Part shown: positions 1 through 11,982 of the stretch, one piece after another | Position numbering within the stretch: position 1 is the first letter of the stretch | Layout of the letters: each line of letters opens with the position of its first letter | NCBI GenBank assembly: GCA_000708835.1 | Contig: DF236995.1 | Location: forward strand, 218,551-282,550 | Reading direction: 5' to 3' | From: Klebsormidium nitens | Lineage: Eukaryota; Streptophyta; Klebsormidiophyceae; Klebsormidiales; Klebsormidiaceae | DNA length: 64,000 nt | Position numbers and translations under genes: made by a program | Notes under the pieces: model-generated | Database searches by the model: none | The model's input: only the letters and a program-made list of their open reading frames with translations | Told to the model about the DNA's origin: nothing

Positions 1-3000
1 CGGTGCTGATTTATATGTGGACCTCGCTGAACTGGACGTCATCTTAAAGTTTCACGTCCCATTGGCAGCGATGGATTGGCTGCCAGCGTACTAGTCGACG
101 CAATGCATGCCACTAGTAGAAGCGGAGCCAAAACCCCAAGTTTCAATTGACTGCCTTCTACCAATTCACGAATTGGTCGCTTCCACCCACTATTCCTACT
201 TGCCTTCCGTCTTTGGAAGCACCTTTATACGGTTCTCAAGACTTTTCTCGGAGACGTCCCCATCTTGGTCCTGGAGCAGAGATGCGAGCGCTGCGCAAAG
301 CAGAAAGCTAGTACCTAAACACATAAGGAGCTTATTTATGGTTTGAGCAGTAACCAACTGGACGATTAATGGCATGAACGCCAGATGTGCAGTGCTCATG
401 ATGGGACCTTGGTTTGGCTGTCACGCTATGCCGGGCTCGTGGGTACTGTAGCCTCAGAAGCACTTACAAATAAATCGGAGTCTTTCACTTGCTTGCTTTT
501 ATCCGCTTAGCAGATAGTTGGAGAAATGAAATCGGGTGTTCAGCCTGGCTCTGAAGTCAACCTGACTTCTGCTGCCATGCCGTCGGGCTGTGAAAACGTC
601 CCAACAAAGGGACACTGGGTTCCTCTCAAACGTCCGTCTTGCTTCATTCGCTTCCATGTTGGAGTTTTGTTGACCAACGAAACCGAAACGGAGTGTTTTC
701 TAAAAACGGAAGGACAGCTTGCTCGCGTAAGGCGGACTTTGCGGTTATCTTTGGGACACGACATTGACCACTCATTTGATGAAGACGTGATCAATACCTC
801 TTCAACAGTCAGACTGCTTTGCTCAGACTTTTGCGCTTGAACTTTGTTCTCTAGTGAAAAGAAGTGTGCTTTTTGTGCTCAACTTTAGATGGCAGAAAGT
901 GACCATGCCCATCCAAAAATGCGCTAACTTTGCGTAGACAACCGCAACCTCCAGTTATGCCCTTCCTCATCAGCGTCACATTATCGACCTATGATGGGAC
1001 ATCGTTGCTGGCGCGAATTACCGGGGAACTCAGACCTGTCGCCTGATGGCCGCTCAGCGATTTTCACATCGGATCCCTTTGATGGCTTTTGCCGCTTGCT
1101 GCGTGGACAGCCGCATGAAGGATGCAAGAAAGTTCATCTGCTACAATTGCCTGTAGCGGGCCAAAAGAGTGGATCAAAATTGCTATCCACCCGCACCCTC
1201 TAGAGCATTGCTGCAATGCTGGTACAGTGAAGCCGCGCGTGTCTGTCAAATCAGCAGAGCAGAAATGCTGCAGTCCGCTGGCCATTATTAGCCGGACGGT
1301 TGGTGTACCAATCGCCAACTGATTTCGTCCCAATTTACACAAGGCCTCTTTTTCAGAAGCAAAGGGGCTTTTATTTCACGTCGCGGATGCATCTTTCTAA
1401 TCTATACTGTTGAGGGCCGCGGCTGTATCCGTCACAGGATCCATTGATTACGGGGCCATTTGTCCATTACGTTTTGAATTGACATGATGTGGTAATCCAT
1501 CGTGGAGATGCGTAATGTCTGGAGCTGTTTCAGCTCAGCGCTTATGATAGGCGGTTGTCCTGGCTGTTCTCTCCTAGGGCAGTCTCCCTTCGCCGCTTGA
1601 TAGCCCTTCTGTGCCTTCTACCGGTTGTGGCTCGTGATTCCTTGCACCGGCAAACCAGAGGAGGATAACGTCAACTGATCGTGTCTCCTCGCACGCCAGG
1701 TTAGGCAATGGCCTTGACGTGCTTTGTGCCTTACTTGCTTCGTTTTTGATGACGGAAACCGTACCTTGGACTTGTGCTTACTTGTCCAGATTGCAGTCCG
1801 AAGGGTTCCTCAAAAGGGGCACACTCGTCCTTTAGGAGACTACTGCTAAAGAAGACTCGCCAACGCACGCAGATGTGTACGATAACTCTTAAAGAGGGCT
1901 TGTTGCTTCGTTGTTTTGCGCTATGTGTACCGCCTCCGATTCCTTGAGGCGTGGCGCTGCTATTACTCCATGAGGTTGATAGCAGAGGTAACCTGCAGCC
2001 CTGTGGCGTTTGGGCAACGATAAGAGCGGGTGTTGGCAGCGACTTGGCCACGAACGGCCCCAAATTCTGTATGAAGCCCAACTTTCAGCACTCTGAAAAG
2101 GCTCCCGCGGGTTCCATTTTTCAGAAGGACTCCGTCTCTATCTGCAAACTGAACAGGGCATCTTCTGGACAAGGGGAGCGTTGGCTGGCTAGCTCTTTTG
2201 GTTGAATCGACGTTGGTCTGTTCAATAAGATAACTTCCTCGCCAAGGGAGTCGCTGACAGGGCTGAGGCGTACCCTGAAATCTGCCCAAACCAATGTTCC
2301 GGCATCAAGGGCTGGTTTCAAGGTTTTTCCATGAGCTATAGGTATCTGTCGGGCTGTAACCAAGTACAAGACAACGATAGCGCTGACAACTCGGCGGACC
2401 AGAATTGCAAGTTCTTGAGTTGCGTCCCAGTCCCCTTTCAGCAACCCGAGTTGTCAAGGCAAAGATGGACGGGAATCCGGCCAACAGAGCTTGTTCTTCT
2501 TTTCTTCTTTCTGTTTTCGCTTCACTCTTAGCAAGGTCATCATTCTCCTGAACACATTCACGTCATTTGGGCCGAGGCCTTCCTGTTGGTCGGTCTTAGA
2601 AAGCATTTGTCCGTTGCTGCTTTTACTGTCGTTGTGGCAGAACCTCTACCTTTCAAAGGAATGCAATCAGGTCGCAAACCCCCGTATAACGTTGTTTTGA
2701 TTTGATGCGGGTAATGTTGTGATGATTTGAAACGTGGCCAAGCAGATGTGACTCATTTGACGCCGCACCTTGGAGTTTCCAAGCCTTGCCACCCGTGTGA
2801 CTGAGGATCTTTGGAGATTGGGACACCACAGCGTTAAGCTCGAAACGCGCCCGCTGATCACTTGATATTACGATGGCAGACTCCGTTACAATCCTGATGA
2901 ACCTTTCTCTGAAATAGGTTCAGAAAGCTCAACTTTTAGTACTGGGACGGGTAGGGTTAGTATGGTGGTTAGGGTGGGTGCGGGTGCGGAGCGGGTGAAT

Positions 3001-4612
3001 TAACTGGGTTTGGGTTTTTAGTGTTAGCTCGTTCTTACTAGAACCTTGTACTTACTAAACCTATTTTAGAGAAGTAATCCTGATGAGGCCAGGAAATAAG
3101 CTCTTCACGGGGTGCATGCCAAGCGTGAACTTTCCTCTGACGGGGGAAATATCGGAGCTGCCAGGAATCCTGGCTCAGTACGGACTTTCATCGTGCTCTT
3201 TCTCAGGTCTCTTTCGACCTACTTTTGCACGCACAGGTACTTGCCACGTTACTTGTGGTCTTATTTTTTGTCCGCTGACATTTGTCAATCGGTGAGATCA
3301 ACAGAATGGAAGTCTTCGAACGCTGTGACGACTCTCGTGAGAGCGAGGAATCCCTGGTCAATGCAAAGGACGCTGATTTCGAGGCGGCGCTCCTCTAGCG
3401 CATTGTGCACTTTGCAATAACGAGGTTGCTTTCCTGCTGATCGAATCCCCTGCACCCGTCCAGCCCTGCTGGCAATGACGATGTTTTGATGGCGTTAAAG
3501 ACGTCATATCTTGTGCAATCGGAAGCCAATCAGCTGACCATTTCAACAGCTGACAAGCTGGTTATCTACGATCTACAAACTATCCTTTCTCCCAGATTTC
3601 CAAACTAATATAGCTTTCGAAGGCTCTTCGGTGGTCCATCGGGCAGAGCTCCTCAGCGGATTCTGAGACGAGTGCGCCCATCAGCCCCAGAAACTTTCTT
3701 CCTGTGGGATGGATCGGCGCCTAAATCGGCACTAAGACAGACACCGTTCTTGTGCAGAGCCATTAATGGAAGGGTAGTCTTTACCGTCAGGCTACGGCAG
3801 ATCTTGCAGCATCCTTCGCCTTTGAAAGCACTTGGGCGTTGAGAATTGGATATCTAACTTGCTGTGGTATGGTCAGCAGATAAAGTAGGGGCAATGATGC
3901 GTGTCTCTGCTTTGCTGTGAGGTCGTTTTGTCGGCTTGTCACGAGTTTGCTGCATTCTTCGTGTCGGGAACCGCTGCTCAGAGGTTCCTCCTGAATCTTC
4001 TTTCTCGTGAGCCACTGATTTTTGTGAATTGCGTCAGTGGCCTAACTCAACTCTGTGCTAAGTATGTCTACCCCCTATATGGGCCTTCCCTGTAGTCATT
4101 AAGCCGTGAGCTCCGCTTCTGCATCGCAAGGATTACTTGCTGGTCTGACTGCATCCGATGTCAGATCCGGTTCTTTCGTGGTGCTGAACATGATGCGAAG
4201 TTAAAATATCGTCAATTCCTTTTTCCAAATGTGGAATTCGGTCATGATGTGGTCACAATCGGTTGGCAAGGGCGGCCAAAGGCTGCGGAACGGCATACCA
4301 CTGATGCCGCAAATCAGGAACGCTTGACCTTCTTCCCTTGGCCGTCATTTTTAATCTTTTTCAATCCTTCGACAGTTACCCAGCTACCCCATCCACCCCA
4401 GTCACTCAGCTACCTTGCTCAAATCAAGGAATGTTATCGGAGACCTCAGCGGAGATTCAACAAGGGTTAGAATTTTCTTACTGAACCGACGCGTGCGCCT
4501 CAGCAAATCTCTGAAAGCAACCAGGGGCGTTCATCGTAGTGTGAAAACGCCGAGTGGAGCCCATCCTCTCCGTATCGAATCGTTACCAACGGAACCTTAC
4601 CCGTGTGCGCAG
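1..4612. other. Stretch without a recognisable gene (5' side of the ligase IV exons)
   Basis: No open frame here resembles a known family, and I could not find the ligase IV adenylation or OB-fold motifs or the first half of BRCT1. Because the first ligase exon at 4613 starts inside a codon and inside BRCT1, at least one more exon must lie upstream. It is either hidden here as a short exon or lies before the window. The longest frames (for example 1731-2081 minus and 1963-2289 minus) overlap each other and look random. A short G-rich patch at about 2947-2998 is listed separately. Confidence 0.5.
2947..2998. repeat. Short G-rich, telomere-like degenerate patch
   Basis: The plus strand here has closely spaced GGGT runs, including GGGTAGGGTTAG followed by GGTTAGGGTGGG. 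This resembles degenerate plant telomere units (TTTAGGG) and could also form a G-quadruplex. It is only about 50 bases long and no unit is repeated exactly, so it may be chance. Confidence 0.3.
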
Positions 4613-7600
4613 GGCCGTACTACCAGGCGGCCGCACGCCGGGGTGACGTCATCCACACGAGCTGGGTGTTCGACTGCATCGAAGCGCGGGAACTACTACA
4701 CGTGCGCCCCAAGTAAGTTTACAATCATCGTAGTTTCTCCTTCGTTCGGGATGACCCATCTTGACCACCCCACTACAACGTATTCCTAAAGGCCCATTTT
4801 GTGGATTCTGCAGTCACGTCGATTTCCAGGCGGGGAGAGCATGCCTTATTTGGCGATCAGCTCGGTCTGTTTAGGCACAAGTCCACCGTTCGGATAATAC
4901 CCCCGTCAAGATGCGGGCAACAAGAGCCGGTTGCGCATTCCGTTCGCCGGAGCTTCGACGTGAATCAATCGCAGATGTGTTCCGGGCGCGGGCAGGTTAC
5001 TAATGTCCATTTCTCCCGTGCTTGCTGACTCGATTAGATTTCAAATCCACGCATTGCCACGCCGTAATAGAGTTGTCAGGCGGGGCACTTTTCGCCAAGG
5101 TTCTCCTGAAAGATCAAGCTCAAGACATCGGTCGAAGACTTTCCTGCCTCATGGAACGAGCCATCTGACGGAACCGTACCGCTGATCCACGCGGAGATTG
5201 GCGCCCGGCTGCTGACATGGGCACACCTCGACTGTTCCTGTGTGTTGTTGCAGTAGCGCTTGACTGCGGATATCCCTCTCGTGTTCCCTCATCCAGCTTT
5301 GTTTTGATGAAGTGAGGGCCGAAACCGGCATACCTGCCGATTGAGACAATCCTTGGGAGAGTTGTTTAACATTAGTATTAGCTTATTAGGTTGCGNNNNN
5401 NNNNNNNNNNNNNNNCCACTATTACTCCTTTGGTATGCACCTCGGCATACCACGTGGATCCGAAAAGCCATCCGATTGGCTAAGAAATCTGGAAAGCTTT
5501 GTGCAGCTTTTCGGTCGACGCGCACCCTTAAGACTTGGAAACACGTTTTGTCCAGGTACTATCTGCACCTGTCGGAGGTCACCCGGCAGGACCTGCGCAG
5601 CCAGATTGACGAGTACGGGGACAGCTACTGCGACGACCTTGACACCGGCGATCTGGCCCAGGTGAGGCGTTGCACTGTCTGCGAAAACAGTGTCAAGCTA
5701 TCAAGCCCGTTGAAGCTGTGACGTCAACGGGTGGCAGTCCTTTCCTCAGGGAAGCAAGTCCATGCATGTCTTGTCAGGCTGCAATATAAAAGTTGCGAAC
5801 ATAGCTCTACACGGGCGCGAAGCGTTCTTTCGGAAGTTTCTGAAGGCCTCACATGCCGCTTGTTGATTCTTGAAAGTTAAGGGACTCTTAAGAGAAAAGC
5901 AGGTACGAAGGTCTAAGCTTCCAGTCTCAGCAGACTCAAAAGGCAAACGCTTTCAATCGCAGCGGATTGTCGTTGGGTTCCTTAAGGTAACTCCAGTGCC
6001 TCCCAAACACACAATCTTGGCCCTTCCCTGCAACCCCAACATGACGTCACTCGTCCGCCGTTTCCAGCTCTTCTGTAACATGGACCCCAGCCGGTTGCAC
6101 CTCCCGGCCCACAGCATCACCCAGCTGGAGGACAAGTACGACCGGGGCACGCACTGGGGCGTCTTCAGGGGCTGCCACGTGTACATGCACCGGCCCATCC
6201 ACTCCAGGTGCGCGCGTGTTTTTGCGCTCTGCTTTTCTCCGGATACTGTAAGTTCTTACTGTGAGATGCTCTTGCATACTGGGGTAAGAGCATCCGAAAC
6301 CCGCTTCTCTTTGCGACCCTCCTTTGCTAGAGAAGCAGCAAGGTCGACACACGTACCGTTCAAATCATTGGTGCTTACTTTGATGGTGGCTGGCCCCTTT
6401 TGGCGCCAAGTTTCTAAAATCCCGTTCAGACTCAGTCCCTGCTCAACGGCCCCTTCTGCGATACCCAATCTCTCCAAGTAGCAAGATTGTATTTTAGAGA
6501 CCCTTCTCTGTCTTTGAATATCTATCTCATGCAATAAGTAGACTTTCGTGCATTGTCGACCCCTGCCCTGACACCTGTCGTCGTATCCCTACATTCCTAC
6601 CCTCCTGGACCCTGCTAATCTTCAATTCAGCCCTCTGATTCTGGAATGTCAATTCTTCTGACCAATCATCTTATCTAGTGCCTTTAGTACAAAGCGCTAA
6701 GCCTGCTCACGAAACTCCGTTGTAGCAACAAGGACCCCACGACGCTCACGACCCTATGGCCCTTAGCGTTTATCCTTCGTAGTATTCAATCTTCTGAATC
6801 AATATCTGTCCTAGTTACTCACGACAAAGTGCTAACCTGCCCACTAAATACCGGTTAAAGCCCACAACCAAATTCCTAACCCACACACCAAAACCCCGTT
6901 GCAGCAACGAGGACTCCCAGGCGGTCGCGGCCGCTGCCCTCCGGCGGCTGGCGCTGGACGTCCGCATGTACGGCGGGACGGTTTTGGACCAGCTCACGGA
7001 TGACGTCACGCACATGGTGGTGTTCGCGACGGCGGACTACCCGGTGACGCACGACATGGTCGTCAGGAGGTGAGAATCAGCGTCCCTCAGAATCGATCCG
7101 ATTCGCTCCCCATGGTTTGCCCCTTTCGGCCCTTTCGGCGCTGATATCCAGTCAAGCGTCCCTGATCGTCGGCGAAAGGTGTGAATATGGAGAGCGGCTC
7201 GAGCAACGATAGCGGGTGTAGTCAAGCAAGTAATGGTGTTTGCAACGAGCAGCTCCTGGCGACGCACAACATGGTCGCTAGAGGTGAACTATCCCATCAT
7301 AATTCACCTCTAGCGATGACGGGGTGGTGACGGACGAGTTGAGCAACGACATATGAGTGACGTCGGCTTTGAGCAGCGGAGGCAAAGAGTACGTCAAGGT
7401 TGACACCGAAGCGAAGTCAGACACGAGCAGCGAAGGCGGGAGAAGAATGAACGGTTCAAGAAACGCCAGGCATGACGTCAGCGATGACATCAGCAGAAAA
7501 GGACGACGTCGGGTGGTTTTGAAGATTATGGAAAAGGGCCCGGTAATCCTTATTGTTCTTCTACTATCCGTTTTTGCAGTCTGACTGCGAGGGAGCGGAC

Positions 7601-9858
7601 CTTGCTGCGCGAGCGGAGGATCAGGATCGTGGGCCACTTTTGGGTGGAGGCGTGCCGGGACATTCAGCGACCGGTGAAGGAGACCGAGTACCTCATCAGG
7701 TGGGCAATAGGAAGACCGCTTTTTACATTTCTGCTCTTCACCCGGGCTGACTTGGTGAATGCTTTGCTATGACCTGATCCGCTTTTGATTTAACCTCTTT
7801 TTGCTCATCTACCGGAGCGATATTGTTTGTGAAGTTGCAGCGGTGCTCCTTGTTTATCGAGGCTTGGGCGAGCGCCCATTTCCGCACTTCGGCGTTCCAA
7901 ATCTTCCACTTTTCAAATCGTGAGAAGCTTTCTTGGCGGATGCGTTCGCAAGCCCACCATCATCTGCGATTTTCTTTGCAGCAGTCAAAGTAGGAGCGCA
8001 GTTTCAGCCGACCCAATGCGTATTAGCCTCTTTACAGCTACGAACCACTCGCGGTGTCCAAAGACTGTTTTCACTTTTCCGTCGTCTCGTTTTCCTCCTA
8101 TGGATATACCATTCACGTTCCTTGAAAAAGTCGCTTTGGTTCCGCTCCGTTTCCATCGCTGATTCTCTTTCGTTGACGGGGCTTCTCGTCGGAGAGCCTT
8201 GCTTCCGCTTTTGTTCCAATTCATCGAGGTTCAGTTGTCTGTTGTCGTTGATTAGCCCTCTTGTTGTTGACCGCAGGTCTGAAGACGGAGATTCCGTTGA
8301 CCCCATAATGGAAGAAGTGCCGAGCCCCCAGCCGGAAATGAGCAGCGACGACGAAGCCCTGGGGAACCCGTCACCGGTCCCCACCCCAGCCAAGCCCAGC
8401 ATCTACGAACTCAACACGCGCCCCCCTGCTCCAAGAAGCGCCAAAAAGGCCCCCCCCAGCGTGATCAAAGTCCGAAGCCGCCGAGATTCAATCGGGCAGA
8501 AACTGCCAGAATCCGAAGTGGGGGGTTCCATCCAAGTGGAGAATGAGCGGGAGGACGGGACAGGGAGTGAGGTGACGTCAGCGAAGCCCGACATTTACGC
8601 GCTGAACATGAAGCCCCCGCCGAAAGGGGGGCGGAAAAAGGCCGGTGGCACAGGAGGGGGAAGGGGAACTAGACGCGGCGTGAAAACAGAGGAGGAGGTG
8701 CTCATGCTCCGCGTGAAGAGGAGCCGGGCGGCCAAGACGAAGCTGACGTCAGCCGAGGGCGATGATGACGTCAGCGGGGAGAGCGAGGGGGCGGGGGTAT
8801 CGGAACCGGCGCTGGCTCTGGCGCTGCGTCCCAGGAGGGCGGCGGCGGTCGCGGCCCGAGGGCGGCTGACGTCACGGGACGAGGGGAGTGACGTCAGCCT
8901 GGAGGAGAGCGAATCAAAGCCCGGGGAATTGGATTTGGAGACGCGGCAGAGACAAGAGAAGGGGAGAGGAAGGGGCCGGTTGCGAAAGGTTGGTGAGGAA
9001 AATTCGGAAGGAGAGGATCACGAAGGAAGGGCGAAAACGGAGGCGAGAGCAGAGGTCAAAGCAGAGGTGAAGGAGGAAGCGCTGAGTCTCGAGGACCGAG
9101 GGAATGCTGAAGGTGCGGACGGACTGGGTTTGGATAAGGAACCGAAACCGGAACCGGACGGTGACGTCAGACCTGACGTGGGCGGATTTACCGGGGAAGG
9201 AATCAGGCAGCGACGGAAAGGCAGGAGGGAAACAGTTGCGGTGAAAGAGGAAGTGAAAGAAGAGGAAGCGGAAGATCCGGGACCGGTAGGTATTTGGAGA
9301 GAAGGGGATGCCGAAACGAAGGGTTTGGACCGGTACGTCACGAATCGAACCGGGGCTGAGGACGAGAGAAAAGTTCGAACGAGGGCTCTATTCACTCGGA
9401 AACGAGACGCCGGGAATGTAAATACAAGTCGAGAGCCGGATAGCGTCTTTGGGGTGAAGGTGAAGGACGAACCCGTTAGCCAGATCGAGGGACCCGAGTC
9501 ACAGGTGGGTCCTGGGGAACGCTTCGATGGGGGACACGTGGCGGAGCCGGAGTGGGGGAGAGAAGACGGGGAGGGGGACGCGGCGAGTGACCCAGGAAAG
9601 GTCAAGGGGGAACTGGGACATGCATCGGCGGAAAGGGCCTCTGTTGTTGTTGATGAAACGAGAATGTCAGCTCCGCATTTCCCGGACACGACTTCAGCAG
9701 ACGACAGGAGGGGAGGGTTAGGGGCGGTTGACCCGCCCTCTGGCGCTCGGTTAGCGGAGGATGCGTCTCGGGCGGAAGCTGGTTCCGTGAGCGAGGCAAC
9801 CCCGAAGAAGAAACGCAAGGTCAACTTCCGGGAGCAGATGAAAGCGATGGGCCTTTGA
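4613..9858 (+). CDS. LIG4: DNA ligase IV, C-terminal half (tandem BRCT plus long tail), 5' part missing
   Basis: ATP-dependent DNA ligase of non-homologous end joining, working in the nucleus with XRCC4. Exons 4613-4712, 5556-5661, 6068-6207, 6905-7069, 7580-7699 and 8277-9858 join in phase and give 736 residues to the TGA. The first exon begins in the middle of BRCT1, with the conserved GDVIHTSWVFDC. The next two carry the inter-BRCT XRCC4-binding stretch, including GDSYCDDLD and the FRGCHVY start of BRCT2. BRCT2 continues with TDDVTHMVVF and ends with HFWVEACRD. The last exon encodes a charged, low-complexity tail of about 526 residues. It holds two copies of an AKPxIYxLNxxPP motif near its start and a PKKKRKV nuclear-localisation signal ten residues before the end. 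The adenylation and OB domains are not in the window. The family is certain from the BRCT2 and linker match; the exact 5' structure is unknown. Confidence 0.9.
4644..9170. promoter_or_regulatory. Cluster of eleven TGACGTCA palindromes in the ligase IV locus
   Basis: Exact TGACGTCA occurs near 4644, 5719, 6042, 7003, 7472, 8574, 8744, 8767, 8868, 8888 and 9162. Most are in exons; those near 5719, 6042 and 7472 are intronic. In exons the octamer is read in two frames: as T-S (ACG TCA) near 8574, 8744 and 8868, and as D-V (GAC GTC) near 4644, 7003, 8767, 8888 and 9162. Five copies extend to TGACGTCAGC. The octamer is the classical CRE/bZIP core. Whether it is bound here is unknown; codon preference for ACG, GAC and GTC may contribute. 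Confidence 0.5.
5396..5415. other. Assembly gap of 20 N
   Basis: Twenty undetermined bases inside the intron between the first two visible ligase IV exons. The flanking exons join in phase, so the gap does not interrupt coding sequence, but the true intron length is unknown. Confidence 0.99.
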
Positions 9859-11982
9859 GAGGAACACATGCAAGTAGACACTGCCTTTGATGGTGACTTG
9901 TGCTTAGGAATCGCGACGAAGACCATAGTTGCTAGTTGAGCACAGAGGCTCCCCGGTGCTTGGCCACGTTTTCGGGATGCAATCTGTCGGGCCGTCACGC
10001 ACTGACTCGGAGAAACAACGCTGGCAGCCTCGCTACATTTCAGCTGTCAACTGCGCCAGGCGTGGCATGACGGTGCGGATCGTGCTAATATATATTCGAC
10101 GATGGTTCATTGTCAACAAGTTCAACGACGTGTACTAAGCAGTGCCGCCCCGTTATATCCGTTTTAGGTGGCCGAACCAATCTGAGTCGACTCTGGGACG
10201 GTCCACCGTCTGGAGATATACTACCTGAGTGCCATCCATTGTGAATCAGGATGCGTGCATGTACGGGGCTGCCATCGAGTCAGATTGGCCAGCTAGGCGC
10301 CGGTGCCGCTTTTGCCTAATGCGTTAAAATACTGTGCATGTGTCGGCATGCATCATGTATTTAATGCATGCCAGCGTTTCATGTGCAATAGGCTATGGCC
10401 TGCCTTCGGACTTGGCACTCTGATCGAATGCCGAGGACGATTGAACATGCGGCCAAGCTAGCGGCCGCCTACACAAACTCGTAATTATTTCAAATTCGAT
10501 AGTGTGCAATCGTCTGCCATGCGGCATGCCGCATGTCCATTCTCCGAAGCATTCAACGCCGTTAATACACCGACACTTAGAGCTGCCTATTGCTGATCGA
10601 CCGTACTGAGCTAAAAGCTTACTTGTTGTGTCCAGTTCCCGAATTCATGATCGATGCGGATTTTATAGTGAAGGCAAATTCAATTACCAGGAACGAGCGG
10701 CTTCAACGTATACATATAATATCTATAGACGTCTTTGACGGCACTTGTGGATTGAAAAAAGCCCTTCTTATTAACGTCTATATGCCCGGCCGAACTTAAC
10801 GTTCTGCAAGCCGAACTCGAACAATCAGTTCTGGTCGGACTTTCCGGCCCTGAGAACGTTCTAAGACGTGGTCCACTATCGGTGTCAGCACCGGCACCCA
10901 ACCGTCGCTTGACCGGCGTGCCTACTCATGTCATCATCAACGAAAGACTTGTCATCTTCATACGGCCCGTTGTCATGCCGATAGTGTGAGTCCAAGCCAG
11001 GCCAGGCTCACTGGCACGTGATACGCGTCTAGATAGGCACCCTCCCCCGGAGGGGCTTCCTCATAGTCCTGTTGACAAAAGTGGAGCCAACAAGTTCTGA
11101 CTCTCATTGGATTGACTATCAATTTTACATCCCAATGATAGTCTCGCTCCCATGTCGTTTCTCTCACGTACAAGCCGCTTTCCAATCTGCATTAAAGGGC
11201 TACTCTTATTTGTTTCGGCTCCAAACATGAAGCGGTTAAGCTTAAGCGCAGCAGCATGCTGAAACAATTGACATGCCGCGTGCTGCGTCTATGAAGTGCC
11301 TACTTGCCGCTATCTTTCTATAGCTACGTAGTCTAGAAGACAAATGACGTTAACAGCTGGTGCCAATGGCGCCGCTTTCAAAGCAGAAAGTTTCACAAAA
11401 GGTTGGCCTCTGTTGTATCCTAGGTTCGAGTATCCTAGAGACTCAAAGCATCTTCTCTTTTTGTTAAGCGCAGATTGCGAGTTCCATTCTTCGAGGAAGG
11501 ACACTGACATCACTGTCAATGTCGGTGTACAGAGTAGATGCTGTATTAGACGTCACACAATTAGTTACTTTAAATATGAAAATGCCCTTTATGTATCAGT
11601 ATCAGACGTCAGTATCAGTATAAAACGTCCGAGTGTAAGATCGAGAAATTGTACCGTTCATACCTTTTGACACCGCCTCGTCTTTCGCGTTCACAGTCTG
11701 CGGGATCGCTTTCTGCTCCTCTTGAGTCCTAGGGCGTAACGCCAGTCTCAGACCTTCAGCATGTAATTGTGTATACTCACAGAAAAGAGGCGGGACGATC
11801 CATCACCCCTCACTATGTACCTACACACTGGCACTGTGGTAGTACATTACCTGCGGACCAGGACCCCGGGCCACAGGGATATTATATTGGCCTCTTCCTC
11901 GTCTTCTTTGACAGTTCAGCGTACACTGATGTAGCTAGGGCGCTGCCATTTGCGGCGCAGAAGTCCCGCTGTTGCATCAAAG
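9859..11982. other. Intergenic spacer between ligase IV and the GT14 gene
   Basis: No supported gene. The part from about 10080 to 10950 is rich in short palindromes and TGCATG/GCATGC words. The part around 11590-11630 has short direct repeats of CAGTATCAG followed by a TATAAAA at about 11618. The frame at 11344-11670 has no homology I recognise. Confidence 0.6.
10518..10535. repeat. Perfect 18-base palindrome
   Basis: CATGCGGCATGCCGCATG equals its own reverse complement. It sits in a spacer with many other TGCATG-type palindromes. No function is assigned. Confidence 0.8.

Noticed and set aside
2947-2998. G-rich patch considered as a true interstitial telomere
   Set aside because: It is too short and too irregular; it was kept only as a low-confidence repeat.
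3112-3420. Plus-strand frame with DGGNIGAARNPGSV, considered as the missing first half of ligase IV BRCT1
   Set aside because: The resemblance to the GG-plus-NP pattern of BRCT1 is slight, and no donor in the right phase joins it to the exon at 4613.
9018-9998. Minus-strand frame of 326 codons
   Set aside because: It is the complement of the low-complexity ligase IV tail, whose frame is fixed by splicing from BRCT2.
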